Shown: piece by piece, positions 46,838 to 57,163 of the stretch
Position numbering within the stretch: the stretch's first letter is position 1
Layout: each line of letters begins with the position of its first letter
Source of the DNA: Planctomycetes bacterium ADurb.Bin069
Lineage (GTDB): Bacteria; Planctomycetota; UBA8108; UBA8890; UBA8898
Reading direction: 5' to 3'
Assembly: GCA_002070955.1 (NCBI GenBank)
Contig: MWEK01000015.1
Span: 46,930-110,929, forward strand
Length of the DNA stretch: 64,000 nt
Notes under the pieces: generated by a model
What the model was told of the DNA's origin: nothing
Database searches by the model: none
The model's input: only the letters and a program-made list of their open reading frames with translations
Position numbers and translations under genes: made by a program

Positions 46838-49507
46838 TCACTCGTTCCGGAGCTTCACGTTGTCGAGATAGAACACGGTCTCGGCGTCCGCCATGCTCGA
46901 CCAGCCGACCCAAGTGAGGTTGGCGAAAGCGGGGCTGCCGTTGGGAAGCGCTTCGAAGCGCCGCGGCGCCGCGCCCGGCACCGTGACCGCCAGCTCCCAG
47001 ACACCGTCGGCGTCCTGCCCCACCTTGGCAACGATCTCCACGCGGAACCACCGCCCGACGGGCAGCCGCATGGCTTCCTTCCCGCCGAGAAAGAGCTTCC
47101 CCTCCCGGATGCCGAAGGTCGGCCCCACGCGGTAGGGCTGCGCCTCCCAACTGCGCCACTCGTGAAACATGTCGACGCCCGCTTCGAGGCGCAGGTCGAA
47201 GCTCATGCGCGCGACGCCGCGCGTGTAGGTGGGAAGGTACACCAGGTGGGGGTTGAAGATGTGCCGCAGGCCGGCCGCGTCCCGGATCTTCAAGCTGCGC
47301 GCGCCGCCGGCGGCGGTTTCCTCGGTCACCGCGATGGCGTCGCCCCGGTTCTCGACGTTGCTCTGGGCGCCGGGCGGCGGCGCGCCGGGCTCCGCCGCCT
47401 CGAAATCCTCGTCGATCTCAAGGGGCGGCGGCGGCGGCGCGAACCGCACCTCGCGGAACACGAAGCTCCTCGGGATGTCCCTCCAGGCCGCCTCGCCGTA
47501 GAGTCCCGCCCGCGTGTAATCGAAGGGCTTGAATCCGATCTTCTCGGCCGGGGACCCGGGCCGCAGGCGGAAGTCGCCCCGCTTCGGATCGACGAAGAGC
47601 GGATCCGCGACGAGGGAGCCCTTGTCCCACCCCTTGGCCTGCCGCGCCTCCAGCGCGAGGCCCTGGAAATCGACGGGCGTTCCCGAGGCGTTGAAGTACA
47701 GGTTGCGCTCGAGCTTGACGTTGTCGTCGTTGAGCGTCCCCGCCGCGACGAGCGGCCCCTCGTCCCAGTAAATGATGTTGTTCGCCAGGGTGAAGGACAG
47801 GTGCGGCTCCACCCGCGAGCGCTGAATCTGCCCGTTCAGGCTGAAGGCGAGAATATTGTTGCGAATCAGGTTTTCCTTGCCGTAATGCTGGTGGTACGTG
47901 CCGGTCTTGACGCGGTAAACGAGGTTGTTCTCCATGGTGATGCGCGTCGTGCCCTCGTCGTTGTAAAGACCCCAGCCGCCGCGGCCGTACCGGTCGTAGG
48001 ACCAGACGTCGTGGATGACGTTGTTGCTCACCGTCGTCCCCTCGGCGAAGCCCAGCGTGTAGACTCCGCCCATGTCGCTCAGGACGCCCCACCCGAGGTG
48101 GTGAATCCGGTTGAACTCGATCCGGTTGTGGTGCGAGTTCGCGGGGGCGTAGCCCCACGTCCACCCCACCGAGACGCCCGTATAGAACAAGTCGCTGATG
48201 TCGTTGTGCGTCACCTGGTTGTAGCCGCTGTGGCCGATCCACACTCCGATGGCGCCGTGGTGAATGCGCGCGCCGGCGTGCACGATGTTGTTGTCGCAGA
48301 GGATGCCGCGCGTCTCCGCCGCCGGCTTGCTCGGGTCGGCCCCCCGCCCCTCGCCGATCTTGACGCCGCCCGCGCCCAGATCCTCGAAGCGCGTGCGCGT
48401 CACGCGGCAGTCCCGGCACCCGCGGCGGAACCAGAGCCCGCAGGTGCCGGCGTGGAGGACGGCGCAGTCCTCGATGGCGACGTGGCGCGCGCCATCGACC
48501 ATGATCGCCGCGGGGATCGTCACCTCCGCCTGGCCGTCGGCATGGCCCTCGGGGGGCAGGAGGTATTGGCCGTGTTCGAAGCGCAAGCCCCGGAAGGCGA
48601 CGTGCTCGACGAACCGGCCCGCCTCCGGTTCGCCCCGAATCTGCAGGAAATCGGGACAAACCGGCGCCACGACCTCGGCCGCGGCCATGTCCTCGCCGGG
48701 AAGGGGCAGATACGCCAGAGTTCCGTCGCGGTCCAGAAACCATTCGCCCGGCGCGTCCAACGCCGCGCGGAAGTTCTCCAGGTGGTAGCGGCAGTTCGGG
48801 CCCCAGTAGGCGAAGCCCCACGGAATGGGCGCAGTCACCACCACCGCGTGCGCCGCCGCGTCGATGCCCGCGACGCGGGACCGCGAGGTCTCCCAGGCAT
48901 GGTAGGCCACGACCACCGCATCGTTGAGGCTCTCGCGGGGCAGGGCGCCCAGGGGCGCGATATCCGCGGCGCGGGCCTTGAAGGCCCGAGCTTTCAAATC
49001 GGCTTCCTTCCCCGTGGCGGGATCGATGCCGCGAAGGATTTCGCCCTGGACGTAGAAGTAAAACTCGTTCGGCGTCCGCGCGCGCGTCGCCCGCCTGCCG
49101 TTCACCCAGAGCTGCTCGAAGTACCACGCTCCCGCCGCGACCTCGGGGACGTGCGCCGTCCACACACCGCCCGAGCCCCGCGCGAATCCCGCGATTCTGC
49201 GGCCGCCCGTAAACACCGGCGCGGCGCCCGGCGCGGCCTCGTACAGGATCGGCGCCTTCTCGGTGCCGCCGTCGGCGGGCGTCAGAACGAGCGGCGCGCG
49301 CATCTCGTACCTGCCGTCCGCGATCACCACGCGCACGGGTCCTGACGGCGGCTCCTGTTCCTTGAGCCGGCGCACGGCGTCCCGCGCCTCCGCAAGGGAT
49401 CGGATGGGCCCCTGCGGCGCCACCTCGATCACGGCCGCGAGCGCCGCCGGCGCCAGGACCAGAACCGCGAAACACCCCGCGCGCCGAGATTGAATCCGCC
49501 AAGCCAT
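46838..49507 (-). CDS. Exported right-handed beta-helix protein, possibly GH141-like, with C-terminal jelly-roll
   Basis: An 889-residue secreted protein. GGAGGAG directly before the ATG sets the start and excludes a long upstream extension. After the signal peptide comes a typical opening [15 protein letters not shown] followed by [12 protein letters not shown] and [10 protein letters not shown]. This opening is shared by beta-helix proteins, including glycoside hydrolase family 141. Beta-helix coils ([40 protein letters not shown]) fill about 330-690 and end with [17 protein letters not shown]. The last 180 or so residues form a concanavalin-like domain with an aromatic-rich face. It is divergent from a sulfatase gene, which suggests attack on a sulfated polysaccharide. 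The activity itself is not proven. Confidence 0.82.
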   Translation of the reverse strand: MAWRIQSRRAGCFAVLVLAPAALAAVIEVAPQGPIRSLAEARDAVRRLKEQEPPSGPVRVVIADGRYEMRAPLVLTPADGGTEKAPILYEAAPGAAPVFTGGRRIAGFARGSGGVWTAHVPEVAAGAWYFEQLWVNGRRATRARTPNEFYFYVQGEILRGIDPATGKEADLKARAFKARAADIAPLGALPRESLNDAVVVAYHAWETSRSRVAGIDAAAHAVVVTAPIPWGFAYWGPNCRYHLENFRAALDAPGEWFLDRDGTLAYLPLPGEDMAAAEVVAPVCPDFLQIRGEPEAGRFVEHVAFRGLRFEHGQYLLPPEGHADGQAEVTIPAAIMVDGARHVAIEDCAVLHAGTCGLWFRRGCRDCRVTRTRFEDLGAGGVKIGEGRGADPSKPAAETRGILCDNNIVHAGARIHHGAIGVWIGHSGYNQVTHNDISDLFYTGVSVGWTWGYAPANSHHNRIEFNRIHHLGWGVLSDMGGVYTLGFAEGTTVSNNVIHDVWSYDRYGRGGWGLYNDEGTTRITMENNLVYRVKTGTYHQHYGKENLIRNNILAFSLNGQIQRSRVEPHLSFTLANNIIYWDEGPLVAAGTLNDDNVKLERNLYFNASGTPVDFQGLALEARQAKGWDKGSLVADPLFVDPKRGDFRLRPGSPAEKIGFKPFDYTRAGLYGEAAWRDIPRSFVFREVRFAPPPPPLEIDEDFEAAEPGAPPPGAQSNVENRGDAIAVTEETAAGGARSLKIRDAAGLRHIFNPHLVYLPTYTRGVARMSFDLRLEAGVDMFHEWRSWEAQPYRVGPTFGIREGKLFLGGKEAMRLPVGRWFRVEIVAKVGQDADGVWELAVTVPGAAPRRFEALPNGSPAFANLTWVGWSSMADAETVFYLDNVKLRNE

Positions 49508-49597
49508 GGGTTGCTCCTCCGCATGCCGCCGATTGCGCCCCCATCGTAGTCTTCGCCGCCCGGCGCGGACAAGAGCCGGGCCGCTCGCCCGCGCGGC

Positions 49598-49627
49598 TTG
49601 ACCGGGCGATGCGCGGCTGAACATAAT
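49598..49627 (+). promoter_or_regulatory. Sigma-70-like promoter of the sulfatase gene
   Basis: TTGACC, an 18-base spacer, then CATAAT. It predicts a leader of about 40 bases. Confidence 0.55.
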
Positions 49628-49674
49628 GAGAATGCCGCGCCGGCCGGGGCGCGGCTTCGCGGAAAGGAGGCGCC

Positions 49675-51087
49675 ATGCGGCGGCACGCAATCTCACGGCG
49701 CGGTTTCCTGGCGGGCGCGGGGCTCGGCGCGCTTGCCTGCGGGCGTTTCGCCCGCGGCGCGGCGGCGCCGCCGCCCAACGTCATCATCATGCTCACCGAC
49801 GATCTCGGATACGGCGACCTGGGCGCCTACGGCGCGCCCGGCAACGACACGCCCAACCTCGACCGCATGAGCGCCGAGGGCGTGCGCTTCACCGACTTCT
49901 ACGTCCCGCAGCCCGTCTGCAGCGCGTCGCGCGCCGGGCTTCTCACCGGCTGCTGCCCCAACCGCATCGGCATTCTCGGCGCCCTCGGCCCGAAGTCCGT
50001 CCACGGTCTGCACGAACGCGAGGTCACCATCGCCGAGGCCGTGAAGCAGCGCGGCTACGCCACCGCGATCTTCGGCAAGTGGCACCTCGGCCACCATCCT
50101 CGGTTCCTGCCCACGCGCCACGGCTTCGACACTTACTTCGGGCTGCCCTATTCCAACGACATGTGGCCGCACCACCCTGAGGATCCGAATTACCCGCCGC
50201 TGCCCTTGATCGAGGGCGAGCGCGTCATCGCCGAGAATCCCGACCAGACCCGCCTCACCACATGGTACACCGAGCGCGCCGCGGCCTTCATCCGGGCGAA
50301 CCGCGACCGGCCCTTCTTCCTCTACCTCGCTCACAGCATGCCGCACGTGCCCCTCTACGTATCCGAGAAGTTCAAGGGGAAATCGCCGCGCGGGCTTTAC
50401 GGCGATGTCATCAGGGAGCTTGACTGGTCGGCCGGCGAGGTTTTGGCGGAGGTCGCGCGCTGCGGGCTCGACAGCCGCACCCTCGTCATCTTCTGCTCCG
50501 ACAACGGACCGTGGCTCAGCTACGGCGACCACGGCGGCTCGGCCGGGCCCCTCAGGGAAGGCAAGGGCACGGCCTGGGAAGGGGGAATCCGCGTGCCCGC
50601 GATCATGCGCTGGCCGGGGACGATCCCCGAAAAATCGGTCTGCCGCGAGCCCGCCGGCACCCTCGACCTCCTGCCGACGATCGCGGGCCTAGCCGGCGCC
50701 GCGCTGCCGGAACACCCCATCGACGGCAAGAACATCCTGCCGCTCATGAAGGCGGAGCCGGAAGCACGCTCGCCCCACGAGGCGTTGTGTTTCTTCTGGA
50801 ACAACGAACTCCACGCGGTGCGAAGCGGCCGCTTCAAGCTCCACCTGCCCCACTCCTACCGCACCATGGAGGGCCAGGCGCAAGGCTCCGGCGGGAAGCC
50901 CGGCAAGTACGCCTCGGCCCGCACGGAACTGGCGCTCTACGATCTTGGCGCCGACATCGGGGAGCGGAACGACCTGGCGGCGCAGCGCCCCGACCTGGTC
51001 GCGGAGATCACCGAGCGCGGCCGGGCGTTCGAGGCGGCCCTCGCCAAGACCCGCCGCGCGGCGGGAAGGATCGAAAAGGAGATCTGA
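49675..51087 (+). CDS. Tat-exported type I sulfatase
   Basis: A 470-residue arylsulfatase-family enzyme with a twin-arginine signal ([17 protein letters not shown]). The formylglycine motif is CSASR in [15 protein letters not shown], the CxAxR variant. Other active-site pieces are [19 protein letters not shown] and FCSDNGPW. Type I sulfatases hydrolyse sulfate esters on polysaccharides and need the activating cysteine to be oxidised to formylglycine by another enzyme, which is not in the window. AAAGGAGGC precedes the ATG. It is divergent from the beta-helix protein gene across 167 bases, so the two may be coregulated for sulfated glycan use. Confidence 0.94.
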   Translation: MRRHAISRRGFLAGAGLGALACGRFARGAAAPPPNVIIMLTDDLGYGDLGAYGAPGNDTPNLDRMSAEGVRFTDFYVPQPVCSASRAGLLTGCCPNRIGILGALGPKSVHGLHEREVTIAEAVKQRGYATAIFGKWHLGHHPRFLPTRHGFDTYFGLPYSNDMWPHHPEDPNYPPLPLIEGERVIAENPDQTRLTTWYTERAAAFIRANRDRPFFLYLAHSMPHVPLYVSEKFKGKSPRGLYGDVIRELDWSAGEVLAEVARCGLDSRTLVIFCSDNGPWLSYGDHGGSAGPLREGKGTAWEGGIRVPAIMRWPGTIPEKSVCREPAGTLDLLPTIAGLAGAALPEHPIDGKNILPLMKAEPEARSPHEALCFFWNNELHAVRSGRFKLHLPHSYRTMEGQAQGSGGKPGKYASARTELALYDLGADIGERNDLAAQRPDLVAEITERGRAFEAALAKTRRAAGRIEKEI

Positions 51088-51131
51088 GCGCCTCTTGAGC
51101 TCGCGCGCGGGGCTCCGAAAAGCCGGAGTTC

Positions 51132-52127
51132 TTACGGGCCTCCAGGCCGTTCCGGCCGAAGGCGCCGGAACGCGTCGCCGCAGGCCCGGTAGTTCTCGGG
51201 CGACATGCCCATCACGCCGTATTCCTCGACATAGCCGATGAAGCCGCCCTCGGGGGCGCCGAGCAGCTCATAGAGCCGCCGCGCCTCGGCGTAAATCTCC
51301 TCCGGCGTCCCCGAAATGGACACCGTCTGGTAGCTGATCGGCAGCATGAAGCACTGCCGGCCGCGAAGCCGGCGCCCCACCGCCGCGCAGTCGACGACGT
51401 TCGGCTGCGAGATGTTGATGACGTCCGCGCCGATCTCGTGGAAATCGTCGACGATCGCGGCGAAATTACCGCAGCAGTGAAACCACGTGTGCAGGCCGAG
51501 GGCGCGGGCCTGCGCAAACTGCCGAGCATAGCGGGGCTTGAAGAGCCGCCGCCACATCTCCGGCGCGATCATCAAGCCGGTCTGCGTGCCCCAGTCATCC
51601 GCGAAATGGATGCCGTGGAATCCGTGCCGCGCGGCCAGGCGCATGAGATCGCACTCGAAGGCCATGATGGCGTCCATCAGGGCGGCGAAACCGTCCGGAT
51701 CCAAGACGAGATCGCGCATGGAGTTCGCGAAGCCGCGCAGCAGGGTGTAGACGGTGAACCCGCTCAAGTCGAGGCTGGCCAGGCGGTAGCGGTCGCCGCA
51801 ACGCGCCAGGAAAGACGGCAGCGCCGAGAAACGCTCCTCCTCGCGGAGCGCGGGCACGCGGATGGCGCCCGGCGCGGGCATCTCCGGATAATAGGCTTCC
51901 GTGGGATGCCCCATCGTGCCGTCGCCGAGGGACTGCAGCCGGTACCCCCACTCGTTCTCGGACCAGTCCCACGCATTCGGGGATCCGTGCCCGGGCACGC
52001 CCAGCGACAAGTGGTAGAGCAACACATCGCCCTCGGTTTGATCGCGGTTCCAGAACACGATGGGAATCCGCTCGGGCGAGCGCAAGCGGATCGCGCGGTC
52101 AACGAGGTCTTTGCGGGAGTTTTTCAT
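51132..52127 (-). CDS. Uroporphyrinogen-decarboxylase (URO-D) superfamily protein
   Basis: A 331-residue TIM-barrel protein of the URO-D superfamily, which includes both haem-synthesis HemE and cobalamin-dependent methyltransferase subunits. Typical segments are the ADDWGTQTGLMIAPEMWRRL loop, WFHCCGNFAAIVDDF, and IGADVINISQPN. HemE's N-terminal arginine loop is absent and the region reads ERIPIVFWNRDQTEG instead, so it is not a canonical HemE. The His-Cys-Cys-Gly stretch recalls zinc-binding methyltransferases of the superfamily. It is likely a methyl-transfer or demethylation enzyme, with unknown substrate. An upstream extension of about 80 codons in frame is Arg-rich and was rejected. The ribosome-binding site is weak. 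Confidence 0.8.
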   Translation of the reverse strand: MKNSRKDLVDRAIRLRSPERIPIVFWNRDQTEGDVLLYHLSLGVPGHGSPNAWDWSENEWGYRLQSLGDGTMGHPTEAYYPEMPAPGAIRVPALREEERFSALPSFLARCGDRYRLASLDLSGFTVYTLLRGFANSMRDLVLDPDGFAALMDAIMAFECDLMRLAARHGFHGIHFADDWGTQTGLMIAPEMWRRLFKPRYARQFAQARALGLHTWFHCCGNFAAIVDDFHEIGADVINISQPNVVDCAAVGRRLRGRQCFMLPISYQTVSISGTPEEIYAEARRLYELLGAPEGGFIGYVEEYGVMGMSPENYRACGDAFRRLRPERPGGP

Positions 52128-52203
52128 AAGGCGCTGACGATCGGCGCGCCGCGGAGGAGCCGCGCGGCCCCTCCGCGGCGCGGTTCGGCGCCGGGCGCCG
52201 AAG

Positions 52204-52680
52204 TCACTCGAGGCCGTACGCAGCCTTGACGGCGTCGTATTCCTCCGGCGACACGTATGTGAATTCGGCGACCTGGCCGTCACTATCCAACGTGCAGACG
52301 ATATGTCCGCCTGGCAACGACGCGTTCGCCAGCGCCGGATCGATGATCGGCGTGCCTTCAATGATGTACCCATTCTGACCGTAGAGGAACCACCAGCCGT
52401 AATGGCTGAGCACGCCGTCGACGAGCGCGATGCCTCCGGGAACCTTCTCGATGGCCCGGTCCACGGCTTCCTTCATGCTGGGGATGTTCGTGGGGATGCA
52501 GATGATAATGTGGGCGATATCCTCGCCGTTGATGCGCGTCTTGGCCCGCTCGAACGCGGCCGCCCTGGAGAGGTCGACGTTCTTGGTGGAGATGAAAGTG
52601 AAGTCGATCAAGCGCTGCGTGCAGCCCGTGAGGGCGAACAACGCGAAACCGCCGGCCAACGACAGAAGCAACCCTTTCAT
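52204..52680 (-). CDS. Small exported lipoprotein of unknown function
   Basis: A 158-residue protein with a lipoprotein signal (ALFALTGC, lipid-modified Cys at about 20). The mature part begins with DFTFISTKNVDLSRA, a motif seen from memory in several unnamed bacterial lipoproteins, and contains SHYGWWFLYGQNGYIIEG. No function can be assigned. GGAGGTCTCC precedes the ATG; a longer in-frame start ten codons upstream is not supported. It lies in a pair with the URO-D gene (77 bases apart) and is divergent from the UDP-GlcNAc epimerase gene. Confidence 0.7.
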   Translation of the reverse strand: MKGLLLSLAGGFALFALTGCTQRLIDFTFISTKNVDLSRAAAFERAKTRINGEDIAHIIICIPTNIPSMKEAVDRAIEKVPGGIALVDGVLSHYGWWFLYGQNGYIIEGTPIIDPALANASLPGGHIVCTLDSDGQVAEFTYVSPEEYDAVKAAYGLE

Positions 52681-52975
52681 GGAGACCTCCGTTGTGAAAT
52701 GAACGCACAAAGCCGCAAACCAACTTCACACAACCTGTGCGGCTCTCGCAGGCACAGGAGATTACACGCGCTCCGGATCGAGGCGTCAAGACCCGCGCGC
52801 GGCGCGCCTTCCGATCTTTCCAGAAGGGTAGGGTTTTGGTATCGTACAAGGGCGCACCGATCCGCACGCGCAGCGAGCGCGGTCCGTCCGGAGCCGTCGC
52901 TCCGGCTCGACGGCGCGATTCCCGGGCTTGCGCCCTCGCCGCGCGGCGCCGAAGCGCACCGGGGCTGAGACACGT

Positions 52976-54082
52976 ATGCGCATCATCAACATCGTGGGCG
53001 CGCGGCCGAATTTCATGAAGGTCGCGCCCCTTCACCGGGCCATGGCCGCCGATCCCGGCTTCGAACCGGTGCTCGTCCACACGGGACAGCATTACGACGA
53101 GATGCTCTCGGCGGTGTTCTTCAAGGAGCTGGAACTTCCTCCCCCCGACATCTTCCTGGGCGTGGGTTCCGACACCCACGCCCGCCAGACCGCGGCGGTC
53201 ATGCAGGCCGTCGAACCCGTCTTTCTCGCCCGGCGGCCGGACCTCGTGCTCGTCGTCGGCGATGTCAACTCGACGCTCGCCTGCGCCCTCGTGGCAAGCA
53301 AGCTGCATATCCCCGTCGCCCATGTCGAGGCCGGCTTGCGCAGCTTCGACCGGCGCATGCCCGAAGAGATCAACCGCATCGTCACCGATGCGGTGTCGGA
53401 TCTCTTGTTCGTGTCCGAGGAAAGCGGCGTCGCCAACCTCCAGCGCGAAGGGATCCCCCCTGAAAAGATCCACCTGGTGGGGAACCTCATGATCGACTCG
53501 CTGGAAGCCCATCGCGCCAAAGCCGCGCGGTCGCCCATCCTCGACACCGTCGGGGTGCAGCCTAAAGGCTACGGCGTCGTCACGCTCCACCGGCCTAGCA
53601 ACGTCGACGGACGCGACGCCCTGCAGCGCACGCTCCAGGCCCTGGCCGCCATCCAAGCGGAGCTTCCCATCGTCTTCCCGATCCACCCGCGCACGCGCGG
53701 CGCTCTGGCGCAGTTCGGCCTCGAGGACACCCTCGCGCGCATGCCGAATCTCCGCGGGATCGAGCCGCTCGGCTACCTGGATTTCCTGCAGCTCGTCCAG
53801 CACGCCGCGGCCGTCCTGACCGATTCGGGCGGCATCCAGGAGGAGACCACCTACCTGGGCGTGCCGTGCATCACCCTCCGCGACACCACGGAACGGCCGG
53901 CGACCGTCACCCTGGGCACGAACGTGTTGGCGCCCCTCGATCCCGCGGTGCTCGCCGGGCACCTGCGCCGCATCCTGCGCGGGCAGTGGAAGCAGGGACG
54001 AATTCCCCCGCTCTGGGACGGCAAGGCCGCGGCGCGCATCACGGCGGTGCTGCGTTCGCACGCGATTCCCCCGCGGGCGTGA
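52976..54082 (+). CDS. wecB: UDP-N-acetylglucosamine 2-epimerase (non-hydrolysing)
   Basis: A 368-residue enzyme that interconverts UDP-GlcNAc and UDP-ManNAc for surface polysaccharide synthesis. Family motifs are GARPNFMKVAPL, HTGQHYDEMLS, HVEAGLRSFDRRMPEEINR and LTDSGGIQEE. The chosen ATG begins with MRIINIVGARPN, which matches the usual start; longer in-frame starts read into the divergent promoter region. The ribosome-binding site is weak. A nonstandard C-terminus is absent. No UDP-ManNAc dehydrogenase (wecC) or other glycosyltransferase lies close by. Confidence 0.95.
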   Translation: MRIINIVGARPNFMKVAPLHRAMAADPGFEPVLVHTGQHYDEMLSAVFFKELELPPPDIFLGVGSDTHARQTAAVMQAVEPVFLARRPDLVLVVGDVNSTLACALVASKLHIPVAHVEAGLRSFDRRMPEEINRIVTDAVSDLLFVSEESGVANLQREGIPPEKIHLVGNLMIDSLEAHRAKAARSPILDTVGVQPKGYGVVTLHRPSNVDGRDALQRTLQALAAIQAELPIVFPIHPRTRGALAQFGLEDTLARMPNLRGIEPLGYLDFLQLVQHAAAVLTDSGGIQEETTYLGVPCITLRDTTERPATVTLGTNVLAPLDPAVLAGHLRRILRGQWKQGRIPPLWDGKAAARITAVLRSHAIPPRA

Positions 54083-54113
54083 GTCCGCCGGGGCGGCCGG
54101 AAAGGAGACCGCC

Positions 54114-55589
54114 ATGGGCATGATCGCCGTCGCCTTCGCGGCGTGGATCTACGCCGGGTCGCCCGCGCCCGGTGCCGAGGCTGCCGCGGCCCGCGCGGAG
54201 CCGCCCCTCGTCGCAACAACGTTTTTCTACTGGTACCGGCACGACACGAAGGAGCACTTCGTGAACGCCGACGGGAGCGATGCCCTCACCGACCACCCGC
54301 CGATTCCCGAGAAAGTCTCCTACGCGAGCGCCGACTGGTGGTACGCTCAGCTTCTCCTCGTCAAGAAGGCGGGGATCGATGCCATTCTGCCCGTCTACTG
54401 GGGTTTTCCCGGCGATGGCGGCGGTTGGTCGAAAACCGGACTCGCCGCGCTCGCCCGGGCCGAGGAACGCCTGGCAAGGGAAGGGAAAGGGCCGGTGCCC
54501 GCCGGCATGTTCTACGACACGTCGACGCTGGCTTGGAACACGGGCAACAGGCGCATCGACATCGCGGCGCCCGAAGGCGAGCGGTTCTTCATCCGCACGA
54601 TCCTGGAGTTCTTCGCCCTCGTGCCGCGGGAATTCAGGCTGCTCCGCGACGGCCGTCCCGTCGTCTTCCTCTACAGCGCCGGGTTTCACAAGGGCGACAA
54701 TCCGAACCTCTTCGCCCGGACGCGCGCGGCCTTCCGAGAGGAATTCGGAAGCGACATCTACCTCGTCAAGGAGGTGTCCTGGCCCTACCCCGCCGATGCC
54801 TGTTACGCCTGGGGCGGAGCCCTCGGGCTCAAACTCCACCAGGTCGCCAGCCTCGGTCCCGGCTATGACCACTCCGCGGTCCCCGGCCGCGAGCCCCTGG
54901 TCGTGCCCCGGGAGAACGGCGAGTTCTATCGCCGGCAGTGGGAGCGCCTCCTGGCGCTCGCGCCCGCCCGGCGGCCCGCCATCGTCCATGTCGAGACCTG
55001 GAACGAGTACCACGAGGGCACCGACGTCGGCCCCTCCACCGAGTACGGAGCGACGTACATGGAGCTCACGGCCAAGTACGCCGATCTCTTCCGGCGCGGG
55101 GAACGCATCGCCGTCCGCGGCCGGTGGCGGGAGGCGGCGAAAGTCTCCTGGAAAAGCGGCGCCGCCGGGGGCATTCGCATCCCCTCCCTCGGCGACGGCA
55201 TCGTCGACAAGGCCGTGATCGACGGCGTCGCGTGCCTCAAGACGGCGCCAAATCGGCACGGCCCGGCGCGCTACTTTTACTGCGACCTGGACGACAGCTT
55301 CGTTTACGACGCAGGGGAGGAGCGCTTCGCCGTCACGATGACGCTCCGCGTCGGCCGCGCGGCGCCCGTCCAGGTGGAGTACGACAGCGCCGATCCCAAG
55401 GGCTCGGTCTTCGAGGGGGCCTTCAAACCCGGCCCCGCGCTGGGCCCCCTGGCCGCGGAGGCATGGCATACGGTGCGCTTCGAGCTTTCGGATGCGCGCT
55501 TCGCGAACCGCGCCAACGGCGCCGATTTCCGCCTCTCGGCGGGCGGAGCCGACCTTGCCGTTGCGGAAATCACCGTCGAAAAACGGTAG
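54114..55589 (+). CDS. Exported DUF5010-like glycoside hydrolase-type barrel protein
   Basis: A 491-residue secreted protein with a short signal (IAVAFAAWIYAG). The barrel-like region has TTFFYWYRHDT at the start, WWYAQLLLVKKAGIDAILPVYWG and HVETWNEYHEGTD. The last of these has the Trp-Asn-Glu-Tyr pattern typical of GH99/DUF5010 proteins, and Glu is the likely catalytic acid. The C-terminal 130 or so residues form a beta-sandwich. AAAGGAGA precedes the ATG. It follows the epimerase by 31 bases and precedes the sugar porter by 36, suggesting an operon of sugar use, though the epimerase is probably unrelated. The substrate is unknown. Confidence 0.75.
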   Translation: MGMIAVAFAAWIYAGSPAPGAEAAAARAEPPLVATTFFYWYRHDTKEHFVNADGSDALTDHPPIPEKVSYASADWWYAQLLLVKKAGIDAILPVYWGFPGDGGGWSKTGLAALARAEERLAREGKGPVPAGMFYDTSTLAWNTGNRRIDIAAPEGERFFIRTILEFFALVPREFRLLRDGRPVVFLYSAGFHKGDNPNLFARTRAAFREEFGSDIYLVKEVSWPYPADACYAWGGALGLKLHQVASLGPGYDHSAVPGREPLVVPRENGEFYRRQWERLLALAPARRPAIVHVETWNEYHEGTDVGPSTEYGATYMELTAKYADLFRRGERIAVRGRWREAAKVSWKSGAAGGIRIPSLGDGIVDKAVIDGVACLKTAPNRHGPARYFYCDLDDSFVYDAGEERFAVTMTLRVGRAAPVQVEYDSADPKGSVFEGAFKPGPALGPLAAEAWHTVRFELSDARFANRANGADFRLSAGGADLAVAEITVEKR

Positions 55590-55625
55590 AATCGCGGCCT
55601 CAACCGCGGACCTCGGGCGACGACG

Positions 55626-57059
55626 ATGGAACACGACCTCACCCATGCCGGCGGCGGCGGCGGGCGTTTCAACCTCGCCTATGTCGGCCTTATCAGCCTC
55701 GTGGCCGCCATGGGAGGCTTGCTATTCGGCTACGACTGGGTCGTGATCGGCGGCGCCAAGCCGTTCTTTCAGCCGTTCTTCGGACTGGAGCACGACAAGG
55801 CGCTCCAGGGTTGGGCCAACAGTTGCGCCCTCGTCGGCTGTCTCTTCGGATCGATCGCCTCGGGCATCCTGAGCGACCGGTTCGGCCGAAAGCGCCTGCT
55901 GCTCGCCGCCGCGTGCATCTTCGCCGCCTCCTCGGTGCTGACCGGCTGGGCGTCCGTTTTCGAATGGTTCGTCCTTTGGCGGATTTTCGGCGGCGTCGCC
56001 ATCGGCATGGCCTCGAACCTCTCGCCCATGTATATCGCCGAGGTCGCCCCCGCCTCCATGCGCGGGCGTCTCGTGGCGCTCAACCAGTTCACGATCGTCA
56101 TCGGCATCGTCGCCGCGCAGACGGTCAACTGGCTCATCGCGCAGCCGGTTCCCGGAGACATCGCCGCGGAGGCGCTCCCGGACTTCATCCGCGCCTCGTG
56201 GAACGGGCGGTACGGCTGGCGTTGGATGTTCACCGCGGTGACGGCGCCGTCCCTCGTCTTTCTAGCGGGATCGCTGTGGATTCCCGAAAGCCCGCGCTGG
56301 CTGGTCAAGAAAGGCATGGCCGCCGGGGCGCGGGCCGTCCTCGCGCGCATCGGCGGCGCCGCCTACGCGGACGCTCAGGTCGCGGAGGTCGCCGCGACGC
56401 TCGCGGCCGAGGAAGTCCGGCGCGTCCGCCGCGCCGACCTGCTCCAGCCCCGCGTGACGCGCCTCCTCATGATCGGGGTGATCCTCGCGGTGCTGCAGCA
56501 GTGGAGCGGCATCAACGTCATCTTCAACTACGCCGAGGAGATCTTCCGGGCGGCCGGCTACGGCATCAGCGATGTCATGTTCAACATCGTGATCACGGGG
56601 ATCGTCAACGTCGCCTTCACGGTTTTCGCGATCCTGACCGTCGACCGCTTCGGCCGCCGCGCCCTCATGTTGGCCGGCTGCGCCGGCATCGGCCTTTTCC
56701 ACGCCCTGATCGGCGCCAGTTACTTCCTGGGGATGCGGGGCCTCGTCGTCGTCATCCCCGTGATGGCGACGCTCGCCTGCTACGCTTTCTCCCTGGCGCC
56801 GGTGACGTGGGTGCTGATCGCGGAGATCTACCCCAACCGCATCCGCGGCGCGGCGGTCTCGGTGGCCGTCTCGGCCCTCTGGATCGCCTGCTTCATCCTG
56901 ACCTACACCTTCCCAATTCTGAACGAACGCCTAGGCCCGGCGGGCACTTTCTGGCTCTACGCCGGCATCTGCGCCGCGGGCTTCGTCTTCATCCTGCTGC
57001 GGGTCCCCGAAACCAAGGGCAAATCGCTCGAGCAGATCGAGCGCGAACTCGCCCGCTGA
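55626..57059 (+). CDS. Sugar:H+ symporter of the major facilitator superfamily (sugar porter family)
   Basis: A 477-residue transporter with 12 hydrophobic segments. The sugar-porter signatures are GGLLFGYDW in helix 1, SDRFGRKR in loop 2-3, PESPRWL between the halves, VDRFGRRAL in loop 8-9 and PETKGKS in the C-terminal tail. Family members such as XylE and GalP import xylose, arabinose or hexoses with protons. It follows the DUF5010-like hydrolase by 36 bases, so it likely imports the released sugar. The ribosome-binding site is poor, and translational coupling is possible. Confidence 0.93.
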   Translation: MEHDLTHAGGGGGRFNLAYVGLISLVAAMGGLLFGYDWVVIGGAKPFFQPFFGLEHDKALQGWANSCALVGCLFGSIASGILSDRFGRKRLLLAAACIFAASSVLTGWASVFEWFVLWRIFGGVAIGMASNLSPMYIAEVAPASMRGRLVALNQFTIVIGIVAAQTVNWLIAQPVPGDIAAEALPDFIRASWNGRYGWRWMFTAVTAPSLVFLAGSLWIPESPRWLVKKGMAAGARAVLARIGGAAYADAQVAEVAATLAAEEVRRVRRADLLQPRVTRLLMIGVILAVLQQWSGINVIFNYAEEIFRAAGYGISDVMFNIVITGIVNVAFTVFAILTVDRFGRRALMLAGCAGIGLFHALIGASYFLGMRGLVVVIPVMATLACYAFSLAPVTWVLIAEIYPNRIRGAAVSVAVSALWIACFILTYTFPILNERLGPAGTFWLYAGICAAGFVFILLRVPETKGKSLEQIERELAR

Positions 57060-57095
57060 GGCGCGGGCCGCGGCGGGACGCCGGGGGCCGCCGCA

Positions 57096-57124
57096 TTGAC
57101 GCCGGCTCCGTCCATAGTATTTTA
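57096..57124 (+). promoter_or_regulatory. Candidate promoter of the TerB-BrxL operon
   Basis: TTGACG, a 17-base spacer, then ATTTTA (or TATTTT at 16 bases). It predicts a leader of about 33 bases and sits right after the porter's stop. Confidence 0.45.
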
Positions 57125-57163
57125 GACGCAGGCGCACCGCTGCCACGGAGGTTTCCCGCACGC

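Noticed and set aside
51132..52127. HemE of haem biosynthesis
   Set aside because: The N-terminal arginine-rich substrate loop of HemE is missing and no other haem gene is nearby, so only the superfamily is claimed.
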